Shown piece after piece: positions 25,329-33,750 of a stretch of 33,750 bases of DNA. A program made the translations under genes and the position numbers. Below the pieces are notes generated by a model that was not told the DNA's origin, made no database searches, and saw nothing but the letters and a program-made list of their open reading frames with translations. Numbering within the stretch: the stretch's first letter is position 1; the number at the start of each line of letters is the position of its first letter. Source of the DNA: Candidatus Dormiibacterota bacterium. GTDB lineage: Bacteria > Chloroflexota > Dormibacteria > Dormibacterales > Dormibacteraceae. Location: NCBI GenBank assembly GCA_955652675.1, contig CATPBP010000105.1:1-33750 (forward strand). Direction: 5' to 3'.

Positions 25329-25925
25329 TCAGGGACCTACCGGCGGTCCGGCCGTGGGCATTGGGAGCGGCGGGACGGCGGTGGGTATCGGCGGCGGGCT
25401 GACGCTGGGCAGCGGGGAAGGGCCGATGGGCGTCGGAAGGGGAACCGCGGTGGGACCTGGCGTTGCCGACGCGCTGGGTGCAGGCGCCGGCGTCGACGAA
25501 GGCACCGGACCGCCTGGCGTGGGCGCCACCCCGGTGGCCGGCGAGTCGGCTGGAGATGCCGGGCGCGCGGCTGTCCGTAAGGTTGCGCCGGCCGCCGATC
25601 CCGACCGTCCCCGATCCGGAAGGGCGGCGACGCGTTGAGGGAGCGACGGGCTGTGGCTGGAGTCCTCCCCGGAGGAAGAGCTGGAGCCCAGATGGGGGCC
25701 GCGCTGCGGCCAGTCTCGAACCTGTTCGGCCAGCCCGACGGCCTGGATCCAGGGCGAGTTGCGCCCGGGCGCCACGCTGAGCAGCGCGTACGCCAGGCCG
25801 GCGGCGCCCACTGCGCCCAGCACGACCAGGACGAGAACGATCCGTTTTACCCGCGGCCAGCGCCGCCCCGTCACGTCTTCGAAGACGAACGAGGCACGCC
25901 CCCGCGCATCCATGCCCGACGACAC
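25329..25925 (-). CDS. Membrane-anchored Pro/Ser-rich protein preceding the polysaccharide synthase
   Basis: The 198-residue product starts at a GTG (25925), with an ATG four codons later. A short cytoplasmic head (FVFEDVTGRRWPRVKR) leads to one membrane helix (about 30-50). An outside part follows that becomes almost pure Pro/Ser/Ala/Thr after residue 110, as in wall-spanning linkers. The F-x-D-x-T-G-R-R-W motif recalls the N-terminal heads of GT2/deacetylase/GH18 fusion proteins elsewhere. This gene may therefore be a split-off N-terminal module of its neighbour, which begins 23 bases downstream. No enzyme motif is present. Confidence 0.75.
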   Translation of the reverse strand: MSSGMDARGRASFVFEDVTGRRWPRVKRIVLVLVVLGAVGAAGLAYALLSVAPGRNSPWIQAVGLAEQVRDWPQRGPHLGSSSSSGEDSSHSPSLPQRVAALPDRGRSGSAAGATLRTAARPASPADSPATGVAPTPGGPVPSSTPAPAPSASATPGPTAVPLPTPIGPSPLPSVSPPPIPTAVPPLPMPTAGPPVGP

Positions 25926-26020
25926 TCTTTCCCCTACCTGAATCCGCGTTGGATCGTGGAGGCCGACCGGCGCTGCTTGCCGGAGCCGGCGCCGAACCTC
26001 TCCTTCTGACTACGTACGGA

Positions 26021-26036
26021 GACGCCCGGCGGCGTC
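26021..26036. terminator. Short GC hairpin downstream of the rRNA methyltransferase gene
   Basis: GACGCC-CGGC-GGCGTC forms a 6-bp stem with a tetraloop. It is followed by TTT on the plus strand only and lies about 120 bases past the minus-strand methyltransferase stop. It is a weak terminator candidate. The 25926-26157 gap otherwise shows no gene. Confidence 0.3.
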
Positions 26037-26157
26037 TTTCGGTCAGTGCTCCGATACGCACCCTCCGCCTGCTCAGGAGGAAACGCGCGCGCCGAGACCA
26101 GTACCCGGCGGGGCTGAACAGACCTTGGCCGACACGCGCGCCTACGCCGCCTGGGTC

Positions 26158-27615
26158 CTAGACCTCCTCCTCGACCTCTGTGCCTCTGCCCTCCCGGCGC
26201 CGGAGCTGGCGGGGGAGGAAGTTCTTTATGACTCCCTTGCTCCGCCTCCCCCAGCCGATGCCCCAGCGCTCGTAGCAGACCAGAACCCAGCCGTCTGAGC
26301 CGGCGGACTCCACGGTCTCACCCCGCAGGAACCGCTTCAGCTCCTCGTCTCTCTCAGTCCAGGACACCCGGCTGTTGACCTGGTCCGGATCCAGCATGCA
26401 GGCAAGCGCGTGTGAAGGTTGGAAGCGGCCGGGCCGGCCGGCGCCGAGCGGTGTTCCGGGTCGAGCCAGGCGGGAGACCGGAAGCGGCTGGGCCGGCGCA
26501 GCCACGTGGTAGAGGTATGGCCCTCGAGCGAGCGGGTGCCCGGGTGGCAGCTGAAGTCCCGGGCAGGTCTGGGCCACGAACTCCTCCCACTGCCGAACGA
26601 CCTGGCGATCGGAGCCCGGGTCCGGGCGCCTGCTCCGGGCCCGGCGAGGGCCGCGACCGGGGCCGGCCGGATCCTCTGGACGAGGTCCCCGGCGGTGGAC
26701 ATCGGCCCGCCGTTCCAGCCGGGCGACGAACTGGCCGTCTCCTGGCAGGCGATGCGGCCACAGCCTCACCGTTCGCTCGGTCGGCCAGGGGGGCAGCTGC
26801 ACGCCCGGGTCGAACCCTGGGCGGCGCACCACTTCTGCGAGCTTCCACTCCGGTTGGCGCTCGAGGAAGGCAGCGACCTGCGACTCGTCCTCTTCGACCT
26901 CGAAGGTGCAGGTGCTGTACACGAGAACGCCGCCAGGCCGGACCAGCCGGGCTGCTGCTGCCAGGAGCCTGCCCTGCCGTCGTGCGGCTCCGCTCACCGC
27001 GGCCGGGCTCCATTGAGAGAGGAGCGCCGGATCGCGACGCAGCAGCGCTTCGGCGCTGCACGGGGCGTCGAGAAGGACGGCGTCGAAGGCTTCCGGGAGC
27101 GACTCCGCCAGGTCGTCGAGCTCGATGGAGGCGGTGACCACCCCCGTCGCTCCCCAGCGGTCGAGGTTCTCGTGCAGAACGGCGAGCCGGGAGCCGGCGA
27201 CATCGTTGGCAAAGACCAGTCCCTCCTTTCCGAGGCGGGAGAGCAGGTGCGTGGTCTTGCCTCCGGGCGCCGCCGCCACGTCCGCCACCCTCCAGTCGGG
27301 CCGCGGATCCATCACTTCGACCACGCTCATCGCGGCTGGGTCTTGAAGGTAGAAGAGACCGGCCCGGTGTGCCGGCCGGTCACCAAGGCCGGCCTTGCCT
27401 TCGAAGGTGAAGCCGAGCTCAGACCAGGGGACCCGCGTCAGCTCCAGCTGGAGAAGGCGGCCCAGCTCGGTGGCGCCGGCCTTGGCCGGGTTTATCCGCA
27501 TCCCCCGTGCTCGGGGCTGGCTCAGGGCCTCGAAGAAGGCCGCCGCCTCCTCCCCCAGCAGCGCCTCCATGCGCCGCCGGAACTCGGCCGGCCAGGGGCT
27601 GGGCGCAGGCCTCAT
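26158..27615 (-). CDS. RsmF/NSUN-type rRNA (cytosine-C5) methyltransferase
   Basis: From the ATG at 27615 the protein has 485 residues. The frame extends upstream without coding character. The SAM-binding motif I is DVAAAPGGKTTHLL (about 112-125), after the family stretch GLFYLQDPAAM. Both catalytic cysteines are present: DAPCS (Cys186) and YSTCTF (Cys236). The C-terminal third, with PPGHPLARGPYLYHV and FLRGETVES...GWVLVCYERWGIGWGRRSKG, is the PUA-like RNA-binding tail of the RsmF group. It methylates cytosine in 16S rRNA in the cytoplasm. Which cytosine cannot be read from sequence. A Pro/Arg-rich insert near 290-340 is unusual and probably disordered. Confidence 0.9.
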   Translation of the reverse strand: MRPAPSPWPAEFRRRMEALLGEEAAAFFEALSQPRARGMRINPAKAGATELGRLLQLELTRVPWSELGFTFEGKAGLGDRPAHRAGLFYLQDPAAMSVVEVMDPRPDWRVADVAAAPGGKTTHLLSRLGKEGLVFANDVAGSRLAVLHENLDRWGATGVVTASIELDDLAESLPEAFDAVLLDAPCSAEALLRRDPALLSQWSPAAVSGAARRQGRLLAAAARLVRPGGVLVYSTCTFEVEEDESQVAAFLERQPEWKLAEVVRRPGFDPGVQLPPWPTERTVRLWPHRLPGDGQFVARLERRADVHRRGPRPEDPAGPGRGPRRARSRRPDPGSDRQVVRQWEEFVAQTCPGLQLPPGHPLARGPYLYHVAAPAQPLPVSRLARPGTPLGAGRPGRFQPSHALACMLDPDQVNSRVSWTERDEELKRFLRGETVESAGSDGWVLVCYERWGIGWGRRSKGVIKNFLPRQLRRREGRGTEVEEEV

Positions 27616-27795
27616 TGGACGAGTGTGGGCGCTCCTGCCAGGTGGCGTCGGCGGCATGACACCGGTTTCATCGCCGCGGCATGGCGACCTGATCAGGCCC
27701 TGATGGAGCCCGCCCCTAGCTTGGGCCTCGCCGGCCATGAAGCCGTGCCTTCCTGAAAAGAAGCAGCAGTACAAGCACACAACGGAGAAGAAGAC

Positions 27796-27990
27796 GTGAA
27801 TCGGGATGTGAGCTCTACCGAGGTGAGGGGTCAGGGCTGGGGGGCGCAGAACCGAGTTGAGTGGAATCCGGCCGTATCCGAGCTGCAGTCGCAGCTGGAA
27901 GACCTGCGAATGCACGTCTGGGCCTGCGAGGCCGACTGGAGGCTCGACGACCGGATCGACATGGCGACGAGGTCCTCATCTGGGCAATGA
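27796..27990 (+). CDS. 64-residue microprotein, paralogue of the one at 2295-2471
   Basis: A GTG at 27796 follows a GGAGAAGAAG ribosome site. The product is 64 residues, soluble and mostly helical. Residues 30-62 match residues 21-53 of the small protein at 2295-2471 at 17 of 33 positions without gaps: L, QL, L, VWACEA, R, RID, R and SS. The first 25 residues differ. Nucleotides around the core also match (TCTGGGCCTGCGAGGC). Two separate loci with their own ribosome sites make this a real family. Its function is unknown. The neighbours here are housekeeping or enzyme genes, unlike the first locus. Confidence 0.7.
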   Translation: MNRDVSSTEVRGQGWGAQNRVEWNPAVSELQSQLEDLRMHVWACEADWRLDDRIDMATRSSSGQ

Positions 27991-28167
27991 CCGGTCTCCG
28001 ACGGCTTGTGAAAATGGGAGCGGCTGAAGCCTCAGCCGCCTCCGGCTCCATCCGCCTGTCTGGCGTCAGCGCCGGCTACGGAGGACCGCCCGTGCTGAAC
28101 CGACGCCGCAAATCCCGTGGATGTCGACTTCGTCAGAGTCGGCGGCGTGGCGGGGGAGGGGAGCGCC

Positions 28168-28890
28168 ATGGCCTGGGCTGAGGTTTACGGCACCAGGCAG
28201 GAGGAGTTCCGTCCCTCGATACTCCTCCGCTTGCGTGAGCTGCTGTTGACGCATGCGCTGCCCGCCGCCTTTTTCGGGTTCCTCTGTGCCGTCAAGGCCC
28301 TGCTCGCGATTCAGGCGCTGCAGAGCCTGTTGCATGTCGGCAGCGTGGCCGAGGCTGGCACGGTCGTGCTCAGGCTGGCCGACCAGACTCTTGGGCTGCT
28401 GTACTTCGGCCTGATTGCGTTCTGCTGCGTCACCCGCCTGCCCAAGCAGAGGGGCCGCGGGGGCCGAGGCACCATAGCGGCTGCGCTCTTCGCCTCCTTC
28501 GCCATCCTGCTGATCGGGATCCTGCCCGATCGGCGGCCACGACCAGAGCTGGAGGTCGCGGGAAGCCTCCTGCTGGCGCTCGGGATGGCCTATTCGATCT
28601 GGGCGCTGAGCTCTCTCGGGCGCTCATTCTCGATCCTGCCCGAGGCGAGGCGCTTGGTCACCGACGGCCCCTACGCCCTGAGCCGTCATCCGCTGTACCT
28701 GGGGGAGGCGGTCGCCGCCCTCGGTCTGCTCCTGCCAATGGCCGGACCGGTCGCCCTGGCTTTCGCCTTCGCCGCCCTCTCCGCCCAGCTACTCCGAATG
28801 CGCTGGGAGGAGTCGGTCCTGACCAGTGAGTTTCCCGAGTACCGGGCTTACGCACGCCGAGTCCCCCGCTACCTTCCCTTCATCGCATAG
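28168..28890 (+). CDS. Isoprenylcysteine carboxyl methyltransferase (ICMT)-like membrane methyltransferase
   Basis: From the ATG at 28168, behind GGGGGAGGGGAG, the protein has 240 residues; a GTG at 28117 is an alternative. About six membrane helices are followed by the ICMT/PEMT signature: LVTDGPYALSRHPLYLGEAVAALG, then a helix pair and RMRWEESVLTSEFPEYRAYARRVPRYLPFI. The RHPxYxG motif and the terminal E-E...F-x-x-Y-x-x-Y block bind SAM and the lipid-like substrate in this fold. Bacterial members are poorly characterised and may methylate lipids, phospholipid head groups or small hydrophobic compounds. It converges on the Flp pilin gene. Confidence 0.85.
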   Translation: MAWAEVYGTRQEEFRPSILLRLRELLLTHALPAAFFGFLCAVKALLAIQALQSLLHVGSVAEAGTVVLRLADQTLGLLYFGLIAFCCVTRLPKQRGRGGRGTIAAALFASFAILLIGILPDRRPRPELEVAGSLLLALGMAYSIWALSSLGRSFSILPEARRLVTDGPYALSRHPLYLGEAVAALGLLLPMAGPVALAFAFAALSAQLLRMRWEESVLTSEFPEYRAYARRVPRYLPFIA

Positions 28891-28893
28891 AGC

Positions 28894-28916
28894 GCGGGGA
28901 TCGTGTCCTTCCCCGC
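28894..28916. terminator. Hairpin between convergent genes
   Basis: GCGGGG (28894-28899) and CCCCGC (28911-28916) can pair around an 11-base loop, four bases after the ICMT-like gene stop and just before the 3' end of the pilin gene. There is no T-run; its position fits a shared bidirectional end. Confidence 0.35.
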
Positions 28917-28937
28917 AAGGGGGAGGGAGGGATTAGG

Positions 28938-29138
28938 TCAGGAGGCGGTGCTCAGGTTGTTGACTATCGTCTTGAACACGGTCTGCAGCTGCGTGCCCAG
29001 CGCCATGACGGCGATGATCACGGCGATCGCGACGAGCACGATGATCAGCGCATACTCGACCAGTCCTTGCCCCTCTTGCCGGGCTATGGCCTGCCCGATC
29101 TTTGTCCGAACGTTCAACACCAGCTGAGTGGCTACCAT
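28938..29138 (-). CDS. flp: Flp/Fap-type type IVb pilin
   Basis: The ATG at 29138 has a GCGGAGG site and gives 66 residues; a longer frame begins at 29216 but lacks a ribosome site. The basic leader is followed by the Flp processing site EG|QGLVEYALI: cleavage is expected after Gly23, leaving Glu at +5 and Tyr at +6, the mark of Flp pilins cut by a TadV-type peptidase. One hydrophobic helix (about 30-48) and a short tail complete it. It is the structural subunit of a Tad adhesion pilus. The tad assembly genes are not in the window, apart from a dead TadG-like fragment at 17632-18230. Confidence 0.9.
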   Translation of the reverse strand: MVATQLVLNVRTKIGQAIARQEGQGLVEYALIIVLVAIAVIIAVMALGTQLQTVFKTIVNNLSTAS

Positions 29139-29300
29139 CGGTCCTCCGCGGGTCTTCCGGATTACTTCCATCCCGGAGACGCCTGCGCTGGCCTTATTGA
29201 TCGATATCGAGCTCAACCAGTAAGCCGTGGGCCCGTCCGTAAATGACAGCCACGCGATCCTGATAGGCGAGTCTCCAGTTGGAGCCCTTTGGCCGCCCTC

Positions 29301-30008
29301 TCAGGACCTGCTGGTCAATCGGTAGCCCAGGCCCGCCACCGCCTCCACAGTGATGCCGCTGTCCCCCTGGCTGTCGAGCTTGCGGCGGAGGCGCTGGACG
29401 TGCGGGTCGACGGAATGGTCTCCCACCTCCGCCAGATAACCCCAGACCTTCTCCAGGAGTTGGGAACGAGTCAGAACCCGGCCCTGGTTGGCTGCGAGAA
29501 GGGCCAGCAGGTTGAACTCGGTGAGTGTCAGCCGCACCTCCTGCTCCGCTACACGCACGCGGTGGGCCTCGGTGTCGATCTGCACGTCGCCCACCCTCAG
29601 CAGCCCCTCGCGCGAGCCGGCGGGGCTCATCCGGGCCCGCCGCAGATGGGCGCCGAGGCGGGCGGCCAGCTCGTGGACGTCGACGGGCTTGGTGATGTAG
29701 TCGTCGGCTCCCACCTGCAGTCCGACCACGACGTCCACCTTGGACGTTCGCCCGGTCAGCATCAGGATCGGGCAGATGGCGCCTCTCCGCCGTAGCTCGC
29801 GGCAGACGTCGATACCGCTCATGTCGGGAAGCACCCAGTCGAGCAGCACGAGGTCAGGTTCGTCGCCCGTGGCCAGTTGCAGCCCCTGCTCGCCGGTTGC
29901 CGCTTCCAGCAGGTCGTAGCGCTCCCGCCTACATACGTCACCGACGAGGGTGCGCATCGTGTCGTCGTCCTCGACCACGAGGACACGCTGCGATTGCCGC
30001 TTGCTCAT
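29301..30008 (-). CDS. OmpR/PhoB-type response regulator
   Basis: From the ATG at 30008 (a GTG at 30017 is also possible) the protein has 235 residues. The receiver domain has VLVVEDDDTMR, the phospho-acceptor Asp57 in LVLLDWVLPD, and conserved Thr and Lys in LMLTGRT and DYITKPVDVHELAARL. The winged-helix effector follows: VRLTLTEFNLLALLAANQGRVLTRSQLLEKVWG to GITVEAVAGLGYRL. In the recognition helix the usual VDVHV reads VDPHV, a mild oddity. No histidine kinase is adjacent, so it is an orphan here. It lies between the sigma-factor pair and the pilin gene on the same strand, so it may control the pilus. Confidence 0.9.
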   Translation of the reverse strand: MSKRQSQRVLVVEDDDTMRTLVGDVCRRERYDLLEAATGEQGLQLATGDEPDLVLLDWVLPDMSGIDVCRELRRRGAICPILMLTGRTSKVDVVVGLQVGADDYITKPVDVHELAARLGAHLRRARMSPAGSREGLLRVGDVQIDTEAHRVRVAEQEVRLTLTEFNLLALLAANQGRVLTRSQLLEKVWGYLAEVGDHSVDPHVQRLRRKLDSQGDSGITVEAVAGLGYRLTSRS

Positions 30009-30135
30009 GCCGTCCACGAGAACGTGCTTCGCCCATCCATCATCGCGTCAAGCGATGAATCTCTAACCCGCGTCACCATGCCTGGAACGGCACCAGGATA
30101 GCCGCCGCCGGGGATTCGCGTGAGCCGCCACGCTG

Positions 30136-30741
30136 CTACCCACGAGAGCGCTCCGCCCCGGTCAGTTCCCTCGAGAGGCTGCTCGGCGGCACGTCCGTCA
30201 GCGGCGACGGCGGCGGCCGGCGAAAGTCCGCAGGCGTGGGTACCGTCAGGTCGGACGGCGAGGCGGTGGGCAGGGGAGGCTGCGCTCCAGGCGCCGGTGA
30301 GCTGGTCCGGGGCGCGCTGGCGGTCCCCATCGGCGCGCTGGCTGGGCCGCCACCGGCGGTCGCCAGCCCGCTGGGTCGGGGCGAGCTGCGGGACCGGTTG
30401 TAGCGAGAGGGCTGCCGGCCGCTCCCGGTGGCCGGGTCGGCGAGCTGGCCGGCCGTCCCTGGCGGCGAGGCTGCCCGGACGCCGGCCAGGTTCTGCAGGA
30501 CGCCGCCCACGTTGCTGGAGAGACCTGTCAGCGCGGCGAGCAGGAGGATCAGCCAGACGGCGAAGGCCGCCGGCAGGGTTCCCCGGAAACGGTGGCTCGG
30601 CTGCGGAGTGCCGGGCTGGAAGCGCGCGGGCAACCGGCGCGGGTTCCAGGAATCGATCTCACAGCGGATGATCTCGGCCCAGAGCGCTTCGTCGGCGTCA
30701 TGGCGCGAGCTGGACGGCCCGCTGGACAGACCATTTCTCAT
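30136..30741 (-). CDS. Putative membrane partner (anti-sigma-like) of the ECF sigma factor
   Basis: The ATG at 30741 lies five bases after the sigma-factor stop and gives 201 residues. The cytoplasmic head has a helical DADEALWAEIIRCEIDSW stretch. A single membrane helix follows (about 58-77, AFAVWLILLLAALTGL), then a Pro/Ser/Thr/Ala-rich outside part. Position and topology fit a regulator that sequesters the sigma factor. It lacks the HxxxCxxC zinc motif of ZAS-type anti-sigmas and has no recognised domain, so the role is inferred from context. A longer frame upstream overlaps the sigma gene and is rejected. Confidence 0.65.
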   Translation of the reverse strand: MRNGLSSGPSSSRHDADEALWAEIIRCEIDSWNPRRLPARFQPGTPQPSHRFRGTLPAAFAVWLILLLAALTGLSSNVGGVLQNLAGVRAASPPGTAGQLADPATGSGRQPSRYNRSRSSPRPSGLATAGGGPASAPMGTASAPRTSSPAPGAQPPLPTASPSDLTVPTPADFRRPPPSPLTDVPPSSLSRELTGAERSRG

Positions 30742-30746
30742 CCGGC

Positions 30747-31259
30747 TCAGCCAGCCTCGGCAGGATGGCTGCGGGCAAGGGCTGCGGCCATCACCTCGGT
30801 GGCGGCGTGGAGTCGGGAGGAGACGGTCTCGGGCGAGGTGCCAAGGATGAGGGCGACCTCCTCGGCGGAAAGGTGGGCGTAGAGGCTGAGAAGGACCACC
30901 GCTCGGAGCCCGGGACTGAGGGCGGCGAGCGCCCTTTCGACGGAGCCCTGCCGGCGGTCTTCTTCCGCCTCCAGCCCTCCCGGGGGCCGGGGGCGGCCGG
31001 CGAAGAAGCGGGCCACCCGGCGCCGGCGAAGATGGGAGCTGGCGACGTTCACGGCTATGCCGTGTAGCCACGCCGAGGCTGAGAGGTCGCCACGGATCTT
31101 ATGGCGCGTCGCGTAGGCCTTCTGAAAGGCTTCCTGAGCCAGTTCTTCGGCCGCCCCGGAGTCCAGCACCATGCCCCGAATCAAGCGGTAGACGGGGAGC
31201 CGGAAGCTCTCGTACAGGAGCTCGAAGTCAGTCGCCGTCTGCGGCTTCTTGCCGCTCAT
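30747..31259 (-). CDS. ECF-type RNA polymerase sigma factor
   Basis: The ATG at 31259 gives 170 residues; an ATG at 31283 would add eight. Region 2 is clear: DFELLYESFRLPVYRLIRGMV, then AAEELAQEAFQKAYATRHKIRG, then ASAWLHGIAVNVASSHLRRRR (about 11-81). A short linker leads to region 4: ALAALSPGLRAVVLLSLYAHLSAEEVALILGTSPETVSSRLHAA (about 110-154). This is the standard two-domain ECF plan at normal length. The next gene encodes a membrane protein that is likely its partner. An ATCTGT-x5-ACAGAT inverted repeat lies just before the upstream ATG, possibly a promoter-linked site. Confidence 0.88.
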   Translation of the reverse strand: MSGKKPQTATDFELLYESFRLPVYRLIRGMVLDSGAAEELAQEAFQKAYATRHKIRGDLSASAWLHGIAVNVASSHLRRRRVARFFAGRPRPPGGLEAEEDRRQGSVERALAALSPGLRAVVLLSLYAHLSAEEVALILGTSPETVSSRLHAATEVMAAALARSHPAEAG

Positions 31260-31468
31260 GCCAACCCCATGCAGCTGTGCCATCGATCTGTACGAGACAG
31301 ATGCCCCACCGGATAGTCGGCGCCGCGGCCCGGGGCGAGGACTCCGAAGCTGGGCCAGATGGGTCTTCTTCGGGCGTCCGGAGTGGGGCTCCGGGCAGGG
31401 GCAGACAGCAGGGGCTGCGCGCAGTTCTGCACCCCCCGGCACCTTCAGGGTCGGGACCATCCGTCGCC

Positions 31469-31507
31469 TAAGCCCGGATCCACCGATCCACGGCGGATCC
31501 GGGCTTA
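31469..31507. repeat. Perfect 13-bp inverted repeat between divergent sigma and tilS genes
   Basis: TAAGCCCGGATCC (31469-31481) and its exact reverse complement (31495-31507) enclose a loop that can add a further CCG/CGG stem. It sits in the 325-base divergent gap, where a terminator would be unexpected. A second stem, CCCCCG...CCGGGGG, lies just beyond it before tilS. The rest of this gap (31284-31608) holds no gene. Confidence 0.6.
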
Positions 31508-31608
31508 GCGACACTCTTCTCACCCCCGCTTTCACGAACCGGGGGATTCTAGGCTTGGCGTCAGATGTCGTCCATTTCCTGGCACGTTCGGCCTCGGAGG
31601 AGGTGCGG

Positions 31609-32907
31609 ATGCTAGCGGCGCCCCGCCTGCCTGCCGCCCTGGAGGCGGCGGCGGGGCGGCTTCCGCCGACTGGCAGCATCCTTGTCGCCCTCTCCGGGGG
31701 CCCTGACTCCACGGCCCTGCTGCTCTTTCTGCTCGAGGCTGGCCGCGACGTGGCCGCCGCGCACTACGACCACGCCTTCCGACCCGGCTCAGAAGCGGAT
31801 GCGGAGCACGTGGCACGGCTCTGCCGGACCCTGGGCGTCGAGTTGTTCAGCGAGCGCCGGGTACGGCCGCCTGCGCGCGGCTCCCTGCAGGCCGCCGCCC
31901 GCGAGCTGCGTTACGAGTTCCTGGGTCGCGCCCGGAGAGAGAGCGGCAGGGATCTGGTCGCGCTCGGGCACACCGCGGACGACCTCGTCGAGGGTGTGAT
32001 CCTGCACCTCCTGCGGGGCAGCGGCCTGGCCGGCGCCCGGGGGATGCCGGCCAGCCGGGGGCCTTACTTCCGGCCCCTGCTCGCGGTCTGGCGGGCGGAG
32101 CTGGCCGCCTTCCTGGAGAGGCGTGGGATCGAGGCGCTCGACGATCCCGCCAACCGCGACAGCGAGCGTTTCGCCCGCGCGCGGGTCCGTCATGAGCTCC
32201 TCCCACGCCTGGAGCAGGACGCGCCGGGCCTCAAGCGCCGCCTCTGGGCGGCCGCCCTGGCCGCCGCCCGATATCAGGAGGAGCTGGAGCGGCAGGCCGG
32301 CCGCCTGGGAGGGGACCGCCGAGCCTACCTGGGCGCCGACCGCGTCGTCCGCCTGGAAGGCTACCGGCGTCTCTACGGCCGCCAGCCGGCGCTGAACCGG
32401 CGGCAGCTCGAAGCCATGGACTCGCTGACCCTGGCGAGCCGAACCGGCTCCGGGCTCGACCTGCCCGGCGGCCTGCGCTTCCGGGTGGGTCGGCGCCTCC
32501 TGGAGGTGGTGGAGCCATCCCCTGCAGAGCCGCTCGAGCCGGTCATCCGCAGCCGCCCCTGCGCCGGCTGCCAGGAGAGCCCTCTCTTCCTGGCGGAGGA
32601 TCGGTGGGAGGGCGCCGAGAGCGCCTGGCAGGAAATGGCGTTCGGGGCCGTCCATCTCCGCTCGGGGCTCGACCTTGCACTGGGGCACCGCGTCCCCGGG
32701 CTCAGGATGCGTCCCTTGGGGGCCCCCGGAAGCCGAAAGCTGCAGGACATCCTGACCGACGCCCACGTTCCCCGCCACCTTCGCGACCAGTTGCCTCTGG
32801 TCTTCGCGGGGGGGCGGCTGGTCTGGGTTCCCGGCGTCGCGGTGGAGGCCGACGCGGCCACCCGATCGGGCGATCCGGGCCACCACGTCTGGCTGGAACT
32901 GCAGTAG
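31609..32907 (+). CDS. tilS: tRNA(Ile)-lysidine synthetase
   Basis: The ATG at 31609 follows GGAGGAGG; the open frame continues upstream but crosses the divergent promoter region. The 432-residue enzyme has the N-type PP-loop ATPase motif SGGPDS (29-34) and VAAAHYDHAFRPGSEADAEHV. It also has LVALGHTADDLVEGVILHLLRGSGLAG and the DDPANRDSERFARARVRHELLP substrate block. The TilS C-terminal domain (MRPLGAPGSRKLQDILTDAHVPRHLRDQLPLV) follows. It converts C34 of the CAU-anticodon tRNA-Ile to lysidine, an essential decoding step. It precedes ftsH directly; the hpt gene often found between them is absent. Confidence 0.95.
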   Translation: MLAAPRLPAALEAAAGRLPPTGSILVALSGGPDSTALLLFLLEAGRDVAAAHYDHAFRPGSEADAEHVARLCRTLGVELFSERRVRPPARGSLQAAARELRYEFLGRARRESGRDLVALGHTADDLVEGVILHLLRGSGLAGARGMPASRGPYFRPLLAVWRAELAAFLERRGIEALDDPANRDSERFARARVRHELLPRLEQDAPGLKRRLWAAALAAARYQEELERQAGRLGGDRRAYLGADRVVRLEGYRRLYGRQPALNRRQLEAMDSLTLASRTGSGLDLPGGLRFRVGRRLLEVVEPSPAEPLEPVIRSRPCAGCQESPLFLAEDRWEGAESAWQEMAFGAVHLRSGLDLALGHRVPGLRMRPLGAPGSRKLQDILTDAHVPRHLRDQLPLVFAGGRLVWVPGVAVEADAATRSGDPGHHVWLELQ

Positions 32908-33000
32908 CCGCGTTCCCGATTGCAACCTGCGCGCGTATCAACCTTCGTGAGGAGGAAGCCAGGACCGCCGGCGATCCCACCGAAAACGGCGCATCAGCGT

Positions 33001-33750
<750 letters not shown>

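Noticed and set aside
25306-26061. Upstream extension of the GH18-NodB-GT2 frame to an ATG at 26061
   Set aside because: It overlaps the Pro-rich membrane protein gene in another frame and reads as Arg/Ser/Gly-rich non-protein text. The signal-anchor helix begins right after the TTG at 25305.

Overview
The window is high-GC bacterial DNA with short intergenic gaps, GTG and TTG starts alongside ATG, and Shine-Dalgarno sites in front of most genes. The mix of families (DUF4386, DUF899, DUF5661, MMPL, a GH18-NodB-GT2 fusion, an Flp pilin, tilS followed by ftsH) suggests an uncultivated soil or sediment lineage of the Chloroflexota/Dormibacterota or Actinomycetota type. That placement is inference: there is no rRNA or other strong phylogenetic marker here.

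Layout. 1-5.2 kb is accessory and decaying. A large NB-ARC-type ATPase regulator runs off the left edge. It is followed by a broken ABC-ATPase C-terminus, a 58-residue microprotein and a DUF4386 membrane protein, and then by a gene graveyard: broken quinone oxidoreductase, tautomerase and KdpD/Usp pieces around the 3' half of a tRNA with a CAT anticodon. 5.2-11.8 kb holds two divergent export units. One is a TetR regulator with a two-gene ABC exporter, the other a MarR regulator with a DHA2 MFS pump and two small SPW-like membrane proteins. 11.8-13.8 kb carries DUF5661, DUF899 and HxlR genes. 13.8-17.5 kb is a NarL-type two-component pair divergent from a membrane protein; the gap between them holds four spaced CCGCAA repeats. 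17.5-18.3 kb is a second scar, with the start of an AbiEi-like gene and a broken TadG-like gene. 18.3-26 kb has an MMPL transporter, a small conserved-looking protein, and a tight three-gene minus-strand unit for surface polysaccharide: membrane anchor, GH18/deacetylase/glycosyltransferase fusion, and NHL propeller lipoprotein. 26-31.3 kb has an rRNA m5C methyltransferase, a second microprotein, an isoprenylcysteine-methyltransferase-like enzyme, and a minus-strand run of ECF sigma factor, membrane partner, OmpR-type regulator and Flp pilin. The right edge is housekeeping: tilS and the start of ftsH.

Themes. Drug or lipid export with local one-component regulators, envelope polysaccharide and pilus functions under signal-transduction control, and repeated gene decay around a tRNA-derived scar.

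The most novel item is a pair of related microproteins at 2295-2471 and 27796-27990. They share about half of 33 aligned residues around a VWACEA...RID core, and I cannot match them to any named family.
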